DNA of 64,000 nt from Bryum argenteum. Its lineage: Eukaryota > Streptophyta > Bryopsida > Bryales > Bryaceae. Both the position numbers and the translations under genes were made by a program. Numbering within the stretch: position 1 is the first letter of the stretch; each line of letters begins with the position of its first letter. The notes under the pieces are model-generated. The model saw only the letters and a list, made by a program, of their open reading frames with translations, had not been told where the DNA came from and did no database searches. This document shows positions 10,831-20,946 of this stretch, one piece after another. The stretch is from positions 33,396,101-33,460,100 of the forward strand of contig CM073321.1 of assembly GCA_037043015.1 (NCBI GenBank). The letters run 5' to 3'.

Positions 10831-11439
10831 CTATTTGGCCAATTCATTTAACTTCGGGAGCACATTCAAATGTGCATTGAAATCCTTCACATAGGCATGA
10901 AGAGTGCCCGTTTGCTTCAATTGCACAAGAGCCATGCCATCCCGAATCTCTTGGTACTCCGGGGTGAAGCGATCACTTAGGATCCCCTTGAAACCGGTCC
11001 AAGTCAAGTTGCTCACCACTGCCGCGTTCTCATCCCGGTAACAAGTCCACCACAAAAGAGCATGCTCTTTCAAGAAGGTCACGGTAATGTTGATCTTGTC
11101 CTCTTCACGAGCTCTTTGGGCCTCAAAGTTGAGCTCAAGTTCCACAATGAAGTCCTTGACCTTGTTTACCTTGCCCAATCCCGTGACGGAAGAGGGCAAG
11201 TTGGTCTTGCACAGCTTGCGGGAAGAAGAGCATGATGCCCTTCCCTTGAGCTCTTTAATCTCTTCTTCCAAGACTTGAAGAGTTTTGACAAGCTCATTGA
11301 ACCATTCATCTCGTGCCTTCCGCTTGTGGCCGTGTTTCCCAGGAACGGGACTTAGAGGATTTTCTTCCTCCTCATGGTGAGTGTCCTCCTCACAAGTAGC
11401 AACTTCTCTTTGGTCCCCTTGGTCCCCTTTTATTTCCAC
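10831..11439 (-). pseudogene. gag: Gypsy-A gag polyprotein fragment
   Basis: A 202-residue open stretch with an acidic N-terminus, a coiled-coil-like segment (about residues 45-65) and the Retrotrans_gag core: GLGKVNKVKDFIVELELNF, KINITVTFLKEHALLWWTC, GILSDRFTPEYQEIRDGM and ALVQLKQTGTLHAYVKDF. It ends at a stop after LNELAK, after which the frame shifts and continues with the helical region and a degraded zinc-knuckle area (10500-10830). Its capsid is clearly related to Gypsy-B gag (FTPEYQE, AYVKDFNA) but has many substitutions, so A and B are separate families. The true start is probably upstream, toward 11520. Confidence 0.8.
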
Positions 11440-11596
11440 CGGCTCCTCCGATGGACTTTAGGAAGACTCCTCATGAGGGGCATCCCCGGCCACAGAGGCT
11501 TAACTACGTGTCTTCGGGCCACATCACGAGCTTCCGGCCTCTCATGCCATCCTACTCTTGATTGGATCCCGTTACGTAGCCTGCTCTGATACCAAG

Positions 11597-11647
11597 TGTC
11601 GCAGCCCTAATTACTCCAACACATTTTTTTCCTAGTGAGCCTTACTT
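11597..11647 (-). repeat. 51-bp stub of a reversed Gypsy-A LTR
   Basis: TGTCGCAGCCCTAATTACTC and about 30 further bases match the reverse complement of the LTR-A 3' end. The match ends at 11647 where a complete forward LTR-A starts (TGTCACATCCC). This is the 5' LTR of the split Gypsy-A element, interrupted about 50 bp from its end by insertion of a second Gypsy-A copy. Confidence 0.8.
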
Positions 11648-13178
11648 TGTCACATCCCTTTCCAAAGGATGCCCGAACACCGTGGTGAGCCAAGAGGACC
11701 CCAGGAGTGACGTCCCGGGCTTGGCAAGAGACAAGGTGAGGAGACCAAGGAGAGTCCCGAGCAAACAGCACGCAATAGCGTTGTGCTTGGGACGAACTTG
11801 GTGGCGTGTCTTACATGGTTGAAAATCTTGTTTGAGCACGCACCCATGGGTCCAAAGAACGCGCCATTTCGAGTTGTGAGTCATGAGATATGACTCTCCA
11901 AAGTTGGAGCGCGTTCCGGGACACTCCGGGACTTGGGAGTGTTACCTTTCGGGAATCAAAATGTCGTCCTTCTTGGATGGCGGCATGTTGCATGTCTTTG
12001 GAAAGCTCTAAACATGACCTTTCCAAAATGCTAAGGCTCGTGAGGAGCAACACTATTCTTTGGGAGATATGGCTCTCTAAAGCATCAGGACTTCGGGACT
12101 CCGGGACTGCTGCCTCCCGGAACTCCCGAATGTTCAGAGGAGCATAGCTCCCACATGGAAGCTTTGATTGGGACAAGTGAGGAGTCTATCGACATCTACT
12201 CAAAGTGTAGATGTCGAAAATGGGCTCGCACGTCCCATTTGGATAACCGAGCTACAAGTTAGCCCGAGAAGAAGATACGGCCCGTTTTTGAGGCTAAGGC
12301 AAAAACGGGTGGTCTTCCAAAACAAAAGTGTGTCACGGAAGGCCCCTCAACACAAGAGAGGGGGGCCTACCGAAGACTCCAGAGAGTACTATGAGGAGGG
12401 GTGGTCTCCCTCCTCACTTGCACATGGTGCCTTGAGGAGCCGGGGTGGCTCCAAGGGGTGAGGCTTGGGATGGGGCCTCACTCCCGCACCTTGTGGAAAA
12501 TGGAAAGCGCTTTGGAGCATCTCTAAACATGGAGTTGGGAAGTGTCCCTCTCCAAGTTAGTCCCCGTAATAAGTAGTGCCGGTTCCCGGGAGTGACCGGG
12601 AATGGTTCAAAAGGGTGAGGCATGGAAAGGAAGCCTTACTCCCACACATTGGGCATTGTGGGATGCTCTTGAGCATCCCGCAACATTGGGTTGGAAAGAG
12701 TCCCGCTCCAAACTAGTCCCCGGGAAAACTAGCGCCGGATTCCGGGAGGATTTCCGGCAAAGTCCCGAATGGGGTGAGAAACAAGAGTGGAAGGGGACTA
12801 GTGAAAGTTGGACAATGGATAAGGGCGATTAGCTCCGGGGGTGATTAGTAGCACCATTGGGAGCTTGGACATTTGTGGAAGGCCGCCCCGTGCCACCAAG
12901 TGGCATGCCCATGTGTTGGTGGGAGTTCCGGGTTGGCATGCCCATGTGTTGGTGGGAGTTCCGGGTAATGAGTTATGAGTATCCGGTAATGAGTTATGGA
13001 GTCAAGGTGGGTTGGACACCTTGACTTAGAATGGTGCTAACATTGTGTGTGTGGGGCACATGCAAGTGTTATCAAAGTCGTGACCGGTTGCTACCAACTA
13101 AGTGAGCCGGAATTCCGCTACCAAGTAAGGCTCACTAAAAAAAATATAAAATGAGTTGGAGTAATTAGGGTCGCGACA
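11648..13178 (+). repeat. Gypsy-A 5' LTR (copy 1)
   Basis: A complete 1531-bp LTR, TGTCACATCCC...AGGGTCGCGACA. It holds a stem CGACATCTAC (12190-12199) / GTAGATGTCG (12207-12216) and a duplicated GCATGCCCATGTGTTGG block near 12905-12955. The end is fixed by the primer site at 13179. Other copies are 30925-32445 (complete), 17204-18223 and 62946-64000 (partial). Confidence 0.9.
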
Positions 13179-13660
13179 CTTGGTATCAGAGCAGGCTACG
13201 TTACGGGATCACCCTAGAGTGCCAAGACATTCGGGATGGCATGGCCCTTGTCCGATTGAAGCAAACGGGCACCTTCCATGCTTTAGTAAGGGATTTCAAT
13301 GCACATTTGAATGTGCTCCCGAAGTTGGAAGAATTGGCCAGAAAGGTCATTTTCTTCAATTGACTCAAAAAGTTGGGTGGAGCGGGCATCATTGAAAATG
13401 CCGAAAGTGCCGGAAACTTGTGCCAAGTTGCTCAAGTTGGCAGAAAGGATTGGTGGCCATGAAGATCACCAAAAGGTCTCGGGAGAGTGGGCCTTCCAAG
13501 GATGGGAAGGACAAGTTTGCCAAGGACAAGACCAAAGATATATAGGGACAAGTCTACGAAAGAGACAAGTCACATAACTTGTTACAAATGTGGTGGAAAG
13601 GGCCACATGGCAAAGGATTGCTCTAAACTAAATGGGCAAGCTACTCATTCATAAGTCCGG
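13179..13660 (+). pseudogene. gag: Gypsy-A copy 1 gag, internally deleted
   Basis: About 40 bp after the primer site the sequence jumps to CQDIRDGMALVRLKQTGTF, which in the other Gypsy-A copy lies near residue 165 of gag. The capsid N-terminus is therefore missing. Frame changes follow. A perfect zinc knuckle CYKCGGKGHMAKDC (CX2CX4HX4C) is readable at about 13580-13625. Nucleic-acid binding of the transcript may survive, but no complete Gag can be made. Confidence 0.75.
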
Positions 13661-14030
13661 ATTTGCGAAGAGGATGGGCTTGCAATAGAGCAAGGCAAGC
13701 AAGTCCATCGAAGTGAGGTTTGCAAAAGGCAAGCCACACTAAGCTTGCCTTGTAGCTACGGGAGTAGAAGTGAAGTGTTGAAGCTTCACCTTTGTGGAAA
13801 ACTTCAAGGTTTGTGAAATGGATGGGATTGGTCTCATCTTATGTAAGACTTCCTTTGATACCTATGGGGTAGATAATGAAGCGGCCATTGAGAGTGGTTG
13901 CCAACCCCGAACGCAAGGAGATTGAGTTAGAGTTCACCAAGGCTCCCAACATGTTAAGGAGTAGGATCAACTTGGTGAACTTGGAGGAGTTAGAGGAAAA
14001 CCGGTTCTTGATAATGCTAAGAACCGATTC

Positions 14031-14870
14031 GGGAGTTGAAGGGAACAAGCCCACTTCTAATTCCACACCTCCCAAGTATATTTGGGAGGTGGTAAAGGCT
14101 TTGATGATGCCTTTTGGGTTGTGCAACGTCCCATCAATGTTCACAACCCTCATGAACACGGTATTCCATCAAGAGATGGATGTGTTGGTCATTGTCTACA
14201 TCGATGACATATTGGTGTTCTCCAAATCCGCGGACGAGCATGCATAGCACCTTGCAATTGTGCTTCAAAAAACTTAGGGACAATAAGTTACATGCAAATG
14301 GGGAGAAGAGTGAGTTTGGCTTGCAAGAGATTGAGTTCTTGAGACTCATTATGACGGGGCAAAGTGTCAAACCGGACCACAAGAAGGTAGAAGCAATCAA
14401 GAAGGGGAGCCAACCCACTTCACAAAGGGAATTGAGGTCATTGTTTGAGTTGGCCTATTATGATGGAAGGTTCATAAAGAACTTCTCCAAGATTGTTAAG
14501 CCCATGTCCGGTTTGCTTAAGAAAAACTTGGCCTTGGATGGGACCGATTCATGTGTGCAAGCATTTGAAAAAACTCAAGGAGAAGCTCTCCTCCCCGCCG
14601 GTATTGAAGTTCCCGGAGTTTGATAAGCCTTTTTGAGGTGCACACCGATGCAAGAGACTTTGCCATCGGGGGAGTACTCATGCAAGAAGGAAGGCCAATT
14701 GCATTTGAGAGCAAGAAATTTGATGGCACTCAAATCAATTGGCCAACGCATGAAAAGGAGATGGTTGCCATGGTGCATTGTTTGAAGACATGGCAACATT
14801 ACCTTGGTCTCTATGAGATCAAGGTATTCACCAATAATGTTTCATTGAAGTACTTTGAAACATAAGCCAA
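14031..14870 (+). pseudogene. pol: Gypsy-A copy 1 RT C-terminal half and RNase H
   Basis: Reverse transcriptase is readable only from MPFGLCNVPSMFTTLMNTVF onward, with the active site VYIDDILVF (YIDD codons 14197-14208) intact. The RT fingers and first palm motifs, present in Gypsy-B as [17 protein letters not shown], are absent, and the protease tail is joined straight to this point. A stop follows ADEHA. RNase H is represented by [17 protein letters not shown] and a WQHYLG segment, ending with a stop after LKYFET. Gypsy-A copy 2 has the same gap, so the deletion predates their separation. Confidence 0.8.
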
Positions 14871-14891
14871 AGTTACACCCAAGCAATTGAT

Positions 14892-15705
14892 GTGGCATGT
14901 TACCTTAGTGCTTATAAATGTGGAGTTGAGTCACAAGCCGGGCCGAGTGAATGGGCACCGGAGGCACTAGGTTGGAATGATGAACACAAGTCAAATACCA
15001 CGCAAGTCTTGAGAGTGATGTATGCGGGAGAAGGTGATTTGGCAAAACAGATAAGGGAGGCGTATATAAAAGACCTCGAGGCTCAAAAGTTCTTAAGTGA
15101 ACTTAGGTGTGGCATGAAGCCCAAAGGTATCCGGCTTCATCAAGTTATGATCAAGTTAAAGCAAAATAGGGTGTGTGTTCCAAAGGGCATGTGGAGGTTG
15201 AGTGTGCTCAAGGAGGAGCATGACAACCGCTTGGCCGGGCATAGGGGGGAAAAGTCCACCATATGCTCGGTTTCAAAGAGGTTCTATTGGCCCGAAATGA
15301 AGGAACACATTGCCCATTATGTGAAGACTTGTATCACTTGAATGTGAAGCCAACCGGGCGCCATATCAAAAGCACGTGGGTTTGTTACGGCCTTTGCCTA
15401 TCCCGGATGGTCCATGGGAGAGTGTTCCCATGGATTTTATTACAAGCCTTCCGGAGTCACGAGGAAGTGACGCCATCTTTGTGGTGGTGGATAGCTTTTG
15501 TAAGTTGGCAAGGATGGAGCCAACAAAAGGGATGGCGACCGCCTTTGACAAGGTGGTGCTCCTTTTTCAGTGTTTGGTGCCGGCACCATGGGTTGCCGAA
15601 GACGAAAGTGATCGAAGTGATTACTTGGGTTTGGCGGTTGGTAGCCATAATGCATTGAGGCATGGTGCTATGAGTCAATCGCCGCCCAAGGTGGCTTATG
15701 TGTGA
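14892..15705 (+). pseudogene. pol: Gypsy-A copy 1 integrase with core deletion
   Basis: The N-terminal zinc region reads KEEHDNRLAGHRGEK and HIAHYVKTC, but the second cysteine of the HHCC set is lost. The core begins [18 protein letters not shown] with the first catalytic Asp. At 15570 it jumps past the second Asp and the Glu (VSDRDPKF and QTERVNG in Gypsy-B) to a downstream segment, SPPKVAYV. Stops separate the zinc region from the core. Catalysis is impossible. Confidence 0.75.
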
Positions 15706-15915
15706 AGCCACTTATGCCTAACAACCTAGCTTTTGAATGGATTGCAATTGGAGATGGAACAAAACCAAGGTGCAAAAGACTTGGTAGCCATGAGAAAGCA
15801 ACTTATTGAAAAGGACCATGAAAAATTTAGACAAGGCCCGAAGAGGTTTGTGAAACAAGATAACAAAGGGTGGCGCCATGAGGAGTATGAGGAGGGCTAA
15901 AAGGTGTGGTAGAAT

Positions 15916-16341
15916 GTGAAAAATCTCACCTTACCGGATGGCTTGACTCCCATATCCATGGCAAAGTATGTGAGTCCATTTGTCATTGCAAAACGGTTGT
16001 GTGAAGATGTGTACAAGTTGGACTTACCACCGGAGACCATGATTCATCCCACCTTGCATGTCTCATTGCTCAAGCCATATCGCAAAGATAAAGTGAGGCC
16101 GGAACGCAAGCAAGAGTTGCGGCCTCCACCCGAACTAGTTGGTGATCACCTAGAGTTCGAGTTAGAAGGCATTTTGAAATGCCGGAACACCAAGAAGAAG
16201 GGCAAAGAATACTTGGTGAAGAGGCGGGGGTACCATGAGAAGGAAGAAACATGGGTTGAGGCCAAGTCCATGGCCAATGCAAAGGAGATGGTAGAAAGGT
16301 ATGAAAGCCAACGGAGATCCAAGACACCGAGAAAGCATTGA
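15916..16341 (+). CDS. Gypsy-A copy 1 integrase C-terminus with chromodomain
   Basis: An open 141-residue stretch, LTLPDGLTPISMAKYVSPF then HPTLHVSLLKPYRKD (the GPY/F-type integrase tail), followed by a chromodomain: LEGILKCRNTKKKGKEYLV, RRGYHEKEETWVEA. The aromatic residues expected of a chromodomain are partly kept (Y..W). Chromodomains of this clade steer integration to marked chromatin. Copy 2 (29636-30061) has an identical reading. It has no independent expression signal; it is the surviving tail of pol. Confidence 0.8.
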   Translation: MKNLTLPDGLTPISMAKYVSPFVIAKRLCEDVYKLDLPPETMIHPTLHVSLLKPYRKDKVRPERKQELRPPPELVGDHLEFELEGILKCRNTKKKGKEYLVKRRGYHEKEETWVEAKSMANAKEMVERYESQRRSKTPRKH

Positions 16342-17203
16342 TGAGGACATCAACCTTTGAAGTGGGGGTGAATCACCACACTTGTGTACACTTGGCCTAA
16401 GTTTTGTCTAGCACTTGGTGCAAATGGTGCAAATGGCACATGTTGTAATACTTGGTTGACAATTAAGTTGCTGGCAAGTTCCTTGATTGCATGTTGGAAG
16501 TGAGATGAGTCCTAATCTCATTTTGGATTGCTAGGTTGGTTAGAAGAGGTTGAAGGATACGCGAAGCCAATACTTGGAATGCTGCAAAACAAGGACCTTG
16601 GCTTGGGAGTTGTGAGTGGGTGAACCCCCACGACTCTTAAGCTTAGGACTTGCTCGGGCGGGAGCAAGGTAGTGGCACGGGCTCATAAAAGTGCCCTTTG
16701 CGGGTTGACCATCGTCAACGCATGGCTTGATCACCTATGTCTCGGTAGAGTGAAGCAAAGGCTAGGTCGGGCGGGACTTAGCATTACCCGTAGGCGAGCA
16801 AAGTTCACCACTTGAGAGCCTAAGTGTTTGAAAAGAGGGCTTGGTGTTGCAACCAAGAAAGTGTTGGTTAGCCTTGAATTCAATCCTAAGTCATGTGAGT
16901 ATGATGGGCTAGTTGAGCCTAACTTGGGGCCATTGGGGGCATTGCAAGTGACTCTCAAAGTGGATAGGTCTAGTTTATGTGGGTCCTTCCAAGGAAAGTC
17001 CTTAGGTGGAAAGGACCTTAGACCTATCGGGTGCCACCTTTGAGACTTAGCCATTTTCCAAGTAAAAGGATGCTTGGAGCATTGCGGGGCTAGCTACCCT
17101 GGAACGCAGTGCAAGTGCCAAGGAGGCGGCTACCTCAAGAACTTGGTACTGCCGACAAGAGAGATTGTCGATGAGGGCATCGACGCTGTTTGGTGGGGGT
17201 GAG
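16342..17203 (+). other. Gypsy-A 3' untranslated region, hairpin and polypurine tract
   Basis: About 860 bp without coding potential between the chromodomain stop and the 3' LTR. Just before the LTR lies a perfect hairpin GTCGATGAGGGCATCGAC (17167-17184), followed by the tract GGTGGGGGTGAG. Gypsy-B has the same hairpin (26417-26434) and tract. Confidence 0.7.
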
Positions 17204-18223
17204 TGTCACATCCCTTTCCAAAGGATGCCCGAACACCGTGGTGAGCCAAGAGGACCCCGGGAGTGACGTCCCGGGCTTGGCAAGAGACAAGGTGAGGAGA
17301 CCAAGGAGAGTCCCGAGCAAACAGCACGCAATAGCGTTGTGCTTGGGACGAACTTGGTGGCGTGTCTTACATGGTTGAAAATCTTGTTTGAGCACGCACC
17401 CATGGGTCCAAAGAACGCGCCATTTCGAGTTGTGAGTCATGAGATATGACTCTCCAAAGTTGGAGCGCGTTCCGGGACACTCCGGGACTTGGGAGTGTTA
17501 CCTTTCGGGAATCAAAATGTCGTCCTTCTTGGATGGCGGCATGTTGCATGTCTTTGGAAAGCTCTAAACATGACCTTTCCAAAATGCTAAGGCTCGTGAG
17601 GAGCAACACTATTCTTTGGGAGATATGGCTCTCTAAAGCATCAGGACTTCGGGACTCCGGGACTGCTGCCTCCCGGAACTCCCGAATGTTCAGAGGAGCA
17701 TAGCTCCCACATGGAAGCTTTGATTGGGACAAGTGAGGAGTCTATCGACATCTACTCAAAGTGTAGATGTCGAAAATGGGCTCGCACGTCCCATTTGGAT
17801 AACTGAGCTACAAGTTAGCCCGAGAAGAAGATACGGCCCGTTTTTGAGGCTAAGGCAAAAACGGGTGGTCTTCCAAAACAAAAGTGTGTCACGGAAGGCC
17901 CCTCAACACAAGAGAGGGGGGCCTACCGAAGACTCCAGAGAGTACTATGAGGAGGGGTGGTCTCCCTCCTCACTTGCACATGGTGCCTTGAGGAGCCGGG
18001 GTGGCTCCAAGGGGTGAGGCTTGGGATGGGGCCTCACTCCCGCACCTTGTGGAAAATGGAAAGCGCTTTGGAGCATCTCTAAACATGGAGTTGGGAAGTG
18101 TCCCTCTCCAAGTTAGTCCCCGTAATAAGTAGTGCCGGTTCCCGGGAGTGACCGGGAATGGTTCAAAAGGGTGAGGCATGGAAAGGAAGCCTCACTTCCA
18201 CACATTGGGCATTGTGGGATGCT
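17204..18223 (+). repeat. Gypsy-A 3' LTR (copy 1), truncated
   Basis: It starts TGTCACATCCC directly after the polypurine tract and follows the 5' LTR almost base for base, with a handful of differences by eye, up to GGGATGCT at 18223. There it changes to unrelated sequence; about 510 bp of the LTR end are missing. Confidence 0.85.
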
Positions 18224-18391
18224 GTGAAAGTGGTATTCTTCATACCCCTCCAATTACCTTACCTATGATGTTGTAACTCTCCAAAACCCTAAAAATTCTA
18301 TATTCAGTCACCGAATACTGCTCCTGATACTGCTCTCAATACTGCTCCTGAGACTGCTCTCAATACTGCTTCCAATACTGCTCTCAATACT
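18224..18391. repeat. Non-TE island with a 12-bp minisatellite
   Basis: 18224-18314 is unique sequence with no coding signal. 18315-18391 is a minisatellite with an exact 12-bp period, ATACTGCTCYNN, about 6.4 units. Because 12 is a multiple of three, one frame would read an (N/D)-T-A-(P/L) repeat, but there is no open frame around it. A Gypsy-B LTR begins immediately after the partial seventh unit. Confidence 0.7.
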
Positions 18392-19687
18392 TGTCGCGCA
18401 CCTCTCCTTGAGGAGTGCCCGCAACACCAAGGGCCCAAGGGGGACACCGGAGTGACGCCCGGGCCTTGGGGTGCCAAGGTGAAGGGAACCTAAGTGGGCC
18501 TAGTGTGGGAGAGGACCCCGGGCGTTGGAGACGCCTCTCACCCACGGAGACTAGGAGCCACGACGGAATGGACATGAGATTATGGAAGCTCATGTTGCCA
18601 CGATTCCGGGATGCTAAGGAGCACCTCAGTTGGAGGTGTGAGCTAAAAGTTATGGGAGTTGGAAGATTGTGGGACTAAAGGGAGTGCTGTCCAGGGACAG
18701 TGCTGGACTGGGAAGCTGGCCCGGGACTCCCGAATCTTCAGAGGGGCATAACTCCCTCAATACTTGTAGGAATGAGGCAAGTAAGGTGTCTATCGGCATC
18801 TACTTGACGAGTAGATGTCGATAGAGTGGTCGCTCGTCGCGTTCGGATGCGGGACGAGGTAGATACGAGCCCTGGAAGGTTCGGGAAGTCTCCCGGGGCC
18901 TTCCAGCGGCTAAGGCATTGGGAGATTGGGTGGTCTTCCAAAACTAAGAGGTGTGAGGGTCCAGCCCTTCACCTAGGACCAGGGGGCTGCCGAATCCCAC
19001 AGAGTATACTATGGGGAGGGCTGGTCTCCCTCCCCACTCCCATGGTGCCTTGGTGGTGACCAAGGTGGGAGTCCCGAGTGGTGTGGCTAGTGTTGGGGCC
19101 TCACCATGGGGACTCCCAAGCCAAGGTGAGTCCCAATGGGTGGAGCTAGTGTTGGGGCTCCACCATGGGGACTCAAAGTGCAAAATGAGGCACGGTGGGT
19201 GGAGCTAGTGTTGGGGCTTCACCACGGTGGCTCATAAGGACAAGGTGAGTCCCGGTGGGGGAGCTAGTGTTGGGGCTTCACCACGGGGACTCATATAGGC
19301 AAAATGAGGACCATGAGTGCTACCGATGTGGGGTGGTGTCTCACCGCCGGCGTTGTGATTACTTGGTGGCCTTGGGGTCACCATGGTGGTCATGGGCGGT
19401 GGTGAGGAGACACCACCAAGTGCGGTTAGGCCGCGTGGTATGGGAGTGCCACCAAGTTGGGCCTTGGACATAAGTGGAAGTCCGCACCTAACCATTGGCT
19501 ACCTACGAAGGGGTTGAGTCCCGGTTGCATGAGTAGGAGGGATTGATAACCAAGCGGTGAGCTTGGTGGTTGGTATGGAGAGCTAACTTTGTGCATGTGG
19601 GGGATGTGCAGAGTTAGCGCTTGTGACACTTGCTACAGTTGGGAAAAAGTTGGTGTAAGCTAAGGTGAGCTAGCAAGGGTTACGACA
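18392..19687 (+). repeat. Gypsy-B 5' LTR (copy 1)
   Basis: 1296 bp, TGTCGCGCACC...GGGTTACGACA, adjoining the primer site at 19688. The left boundary falls exactly at the TG terminus within the ATACT minisatellite. Confidence 0.9.
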
Positions 19688-19739
19688 CTTGGTATCAGAG
19701 CAGGCTTTTAGTACCCAATTGCAAAGTTGTGAGGGAGCA

Positions 19740-20946
19740 ATGGGCAAGAAGAAGACCATGGAGGGTGATGAGGCTGGAGCTTCCAAGCGGCCACGCACGA
19801 GGGGGAACAAAAACCCCGATCCTACAAGTGAGGCTCATTCTCATGACTCCAATGAGCAAGCTGCCACTAGTGAGGGCAATGAGCAAATGGAATTGTCACT
19901 TCAAGAGGAGCCCTTGGGTGAAGAGGAGCGCTCTAGGTCGAGACGCCTAGAGTCTTCCCAAGGGGTGGAAAGACAAGATCCTCAATTGGCTTTCCAAATG
20001 AGAATGCTTGAATTCATGGACTCCGTGAATCAAGAGCTCAAGCGTGGGAAGGAAGAAAGGGATCGCCAAGAGAGGTTGATTGAACACCTCATGTTGCAAG
20101 GGTCCCGACCTTCATCTTCCACCAAAAAGTTGGCTAAGGTAAACATGCCAAGCACCTTCTCGGGACTTGGTAAGGCAAGGAAGGTGAAGGAATTCCTTCT
20201 TGAGATGGATAACTACTATGATGTCCAAAAGCCGGATGAGGAGGACAAGGTTTCCATTGCGGTGACATTTCTCAAGGATCATGCTCTTCAATGGTGGACA
20301 AGCAAAAGGAGCAAGAGCCGAGTTGGTGGCAAACTTGACTTGGGGTGGCTTCAAAGACTTGTTGAGTGAACGCTTCACACCGTAGTATCGGGAGTTGAGG
20401 AAGGCATGAACTTGGTGCAAATGAGGCACACCGGGTCTCTCAAGGCCTATGTGCGTGACTTCAATGCCCAAATGAATGCCACACCCAAGATGGATGAGTT
20501 CTCTAAGAAGTGCATCTTTTTGGGTGGGCTTCAAAAGTGGGTGGTGGATGCCTTGTTCAAGTTCCCAAAACTTCCCGAGGATGTGGCGGGCATCATCAAG
20601 ATTGTTGAAAGGATTGAGGCTGATGGACCCGAGAGGAAGTCAAGTGGCCCCTCTCAACAAAGTGGATGAAATAGGAATGCGGCTCGAGGCAAAGAGCGCA
20701 AGAAGTTTGGCTTTGGCAACAAACACAAGGGACAAGTGGATGGTGGAGCCTCTAACAAAATGGAACACCAAGGGGGAAAGCCATCGAAAGGGGGAGACAA
20801 AGGTGATGACACCAAGGCCAAGAGGTGCCATGGTTGTGGCAAGATTGGCCACTTCATTGCGGAGTGCCCCGACAAGAAGGTGAGTACCATTGCAAGTCTT
20901 GCTTGTGTTGAAGACCGCATACTAGAAGGAGGTTTTGTGGCCAAGG
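19740..20946 (+). pseudogene. gag: Gypsy-B copy 1 gag
   Basis: It starts MGKKKTMEGDEAGASKRPRT and reads through the capsid core (EFLLEMDNYYDVQKPDEEDK, FLKDHALQWWTSK) to a frameshift at about 20300 caused by a shortened A run and a lost G. An in-frame TAG replaces the Glu codon of TPEYQE near 20383. The frame recovers at 20406 (MNLVQMRHTGSLKAYVRDF), ends at TGA 20667-20669, and continues in the same frame to the knuckle [14 protein letters not shown] (about 20830-20871). It is cut at GGCCAAGG by the inverted LTR. Confidence 0.85.

Larger units (their letters stand above)
10063..11596 (-). mobile_element. Gypsy-A, 5' half (primer site, gag, protease region), reversed
   Basis: Read on the - strand this starts with the primer site (11580-11596), continues through gag and a zinc-knuckle region, and ends in a protease/linker segment that stops at GGACCGATTT, where an LTR-B begins. 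The rest of the internal region, starting GATTTGGGACTTG, is found on the + strand at 27749. Joining the two halves at GATTT restores a continuous Gypsy-A order, so they are best read as one element interrupted by Gypsy-B and later torn apart by inversion. Confidence 0.75.
11648..18223 (+). mobile_element. Gypsy-A copy 1 (non-autonomous chromovirus, 3' LTR truncated)
   Basis: It consists of 5' LTR 11648-13178, primer site 13179-13195, internal region, polypurine tract GGTGGGGGTGAG (about 17192-17203) and 3' LTR 17204-18223, which stops at GGGATGCT about two thirds of the way along. The internal region is only about 4 kb because gag has lost its first ~180 codons, the RT lacks its N-terminal half and the integrase lacks most of its core. 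It inserted into the LTR of another Gypsy-A. The 3' truncation is followed by unrelated sequence at 18224, so the target duplication cannot be checked. Confidence 0.85.

Noticed and set aside
16540-17054. Antisense frames in the Gypsy-A 3' UTR (also 30261-30775)
   Set aside because: They are conserved only as part of the repeated UTR and have no domain or start context.
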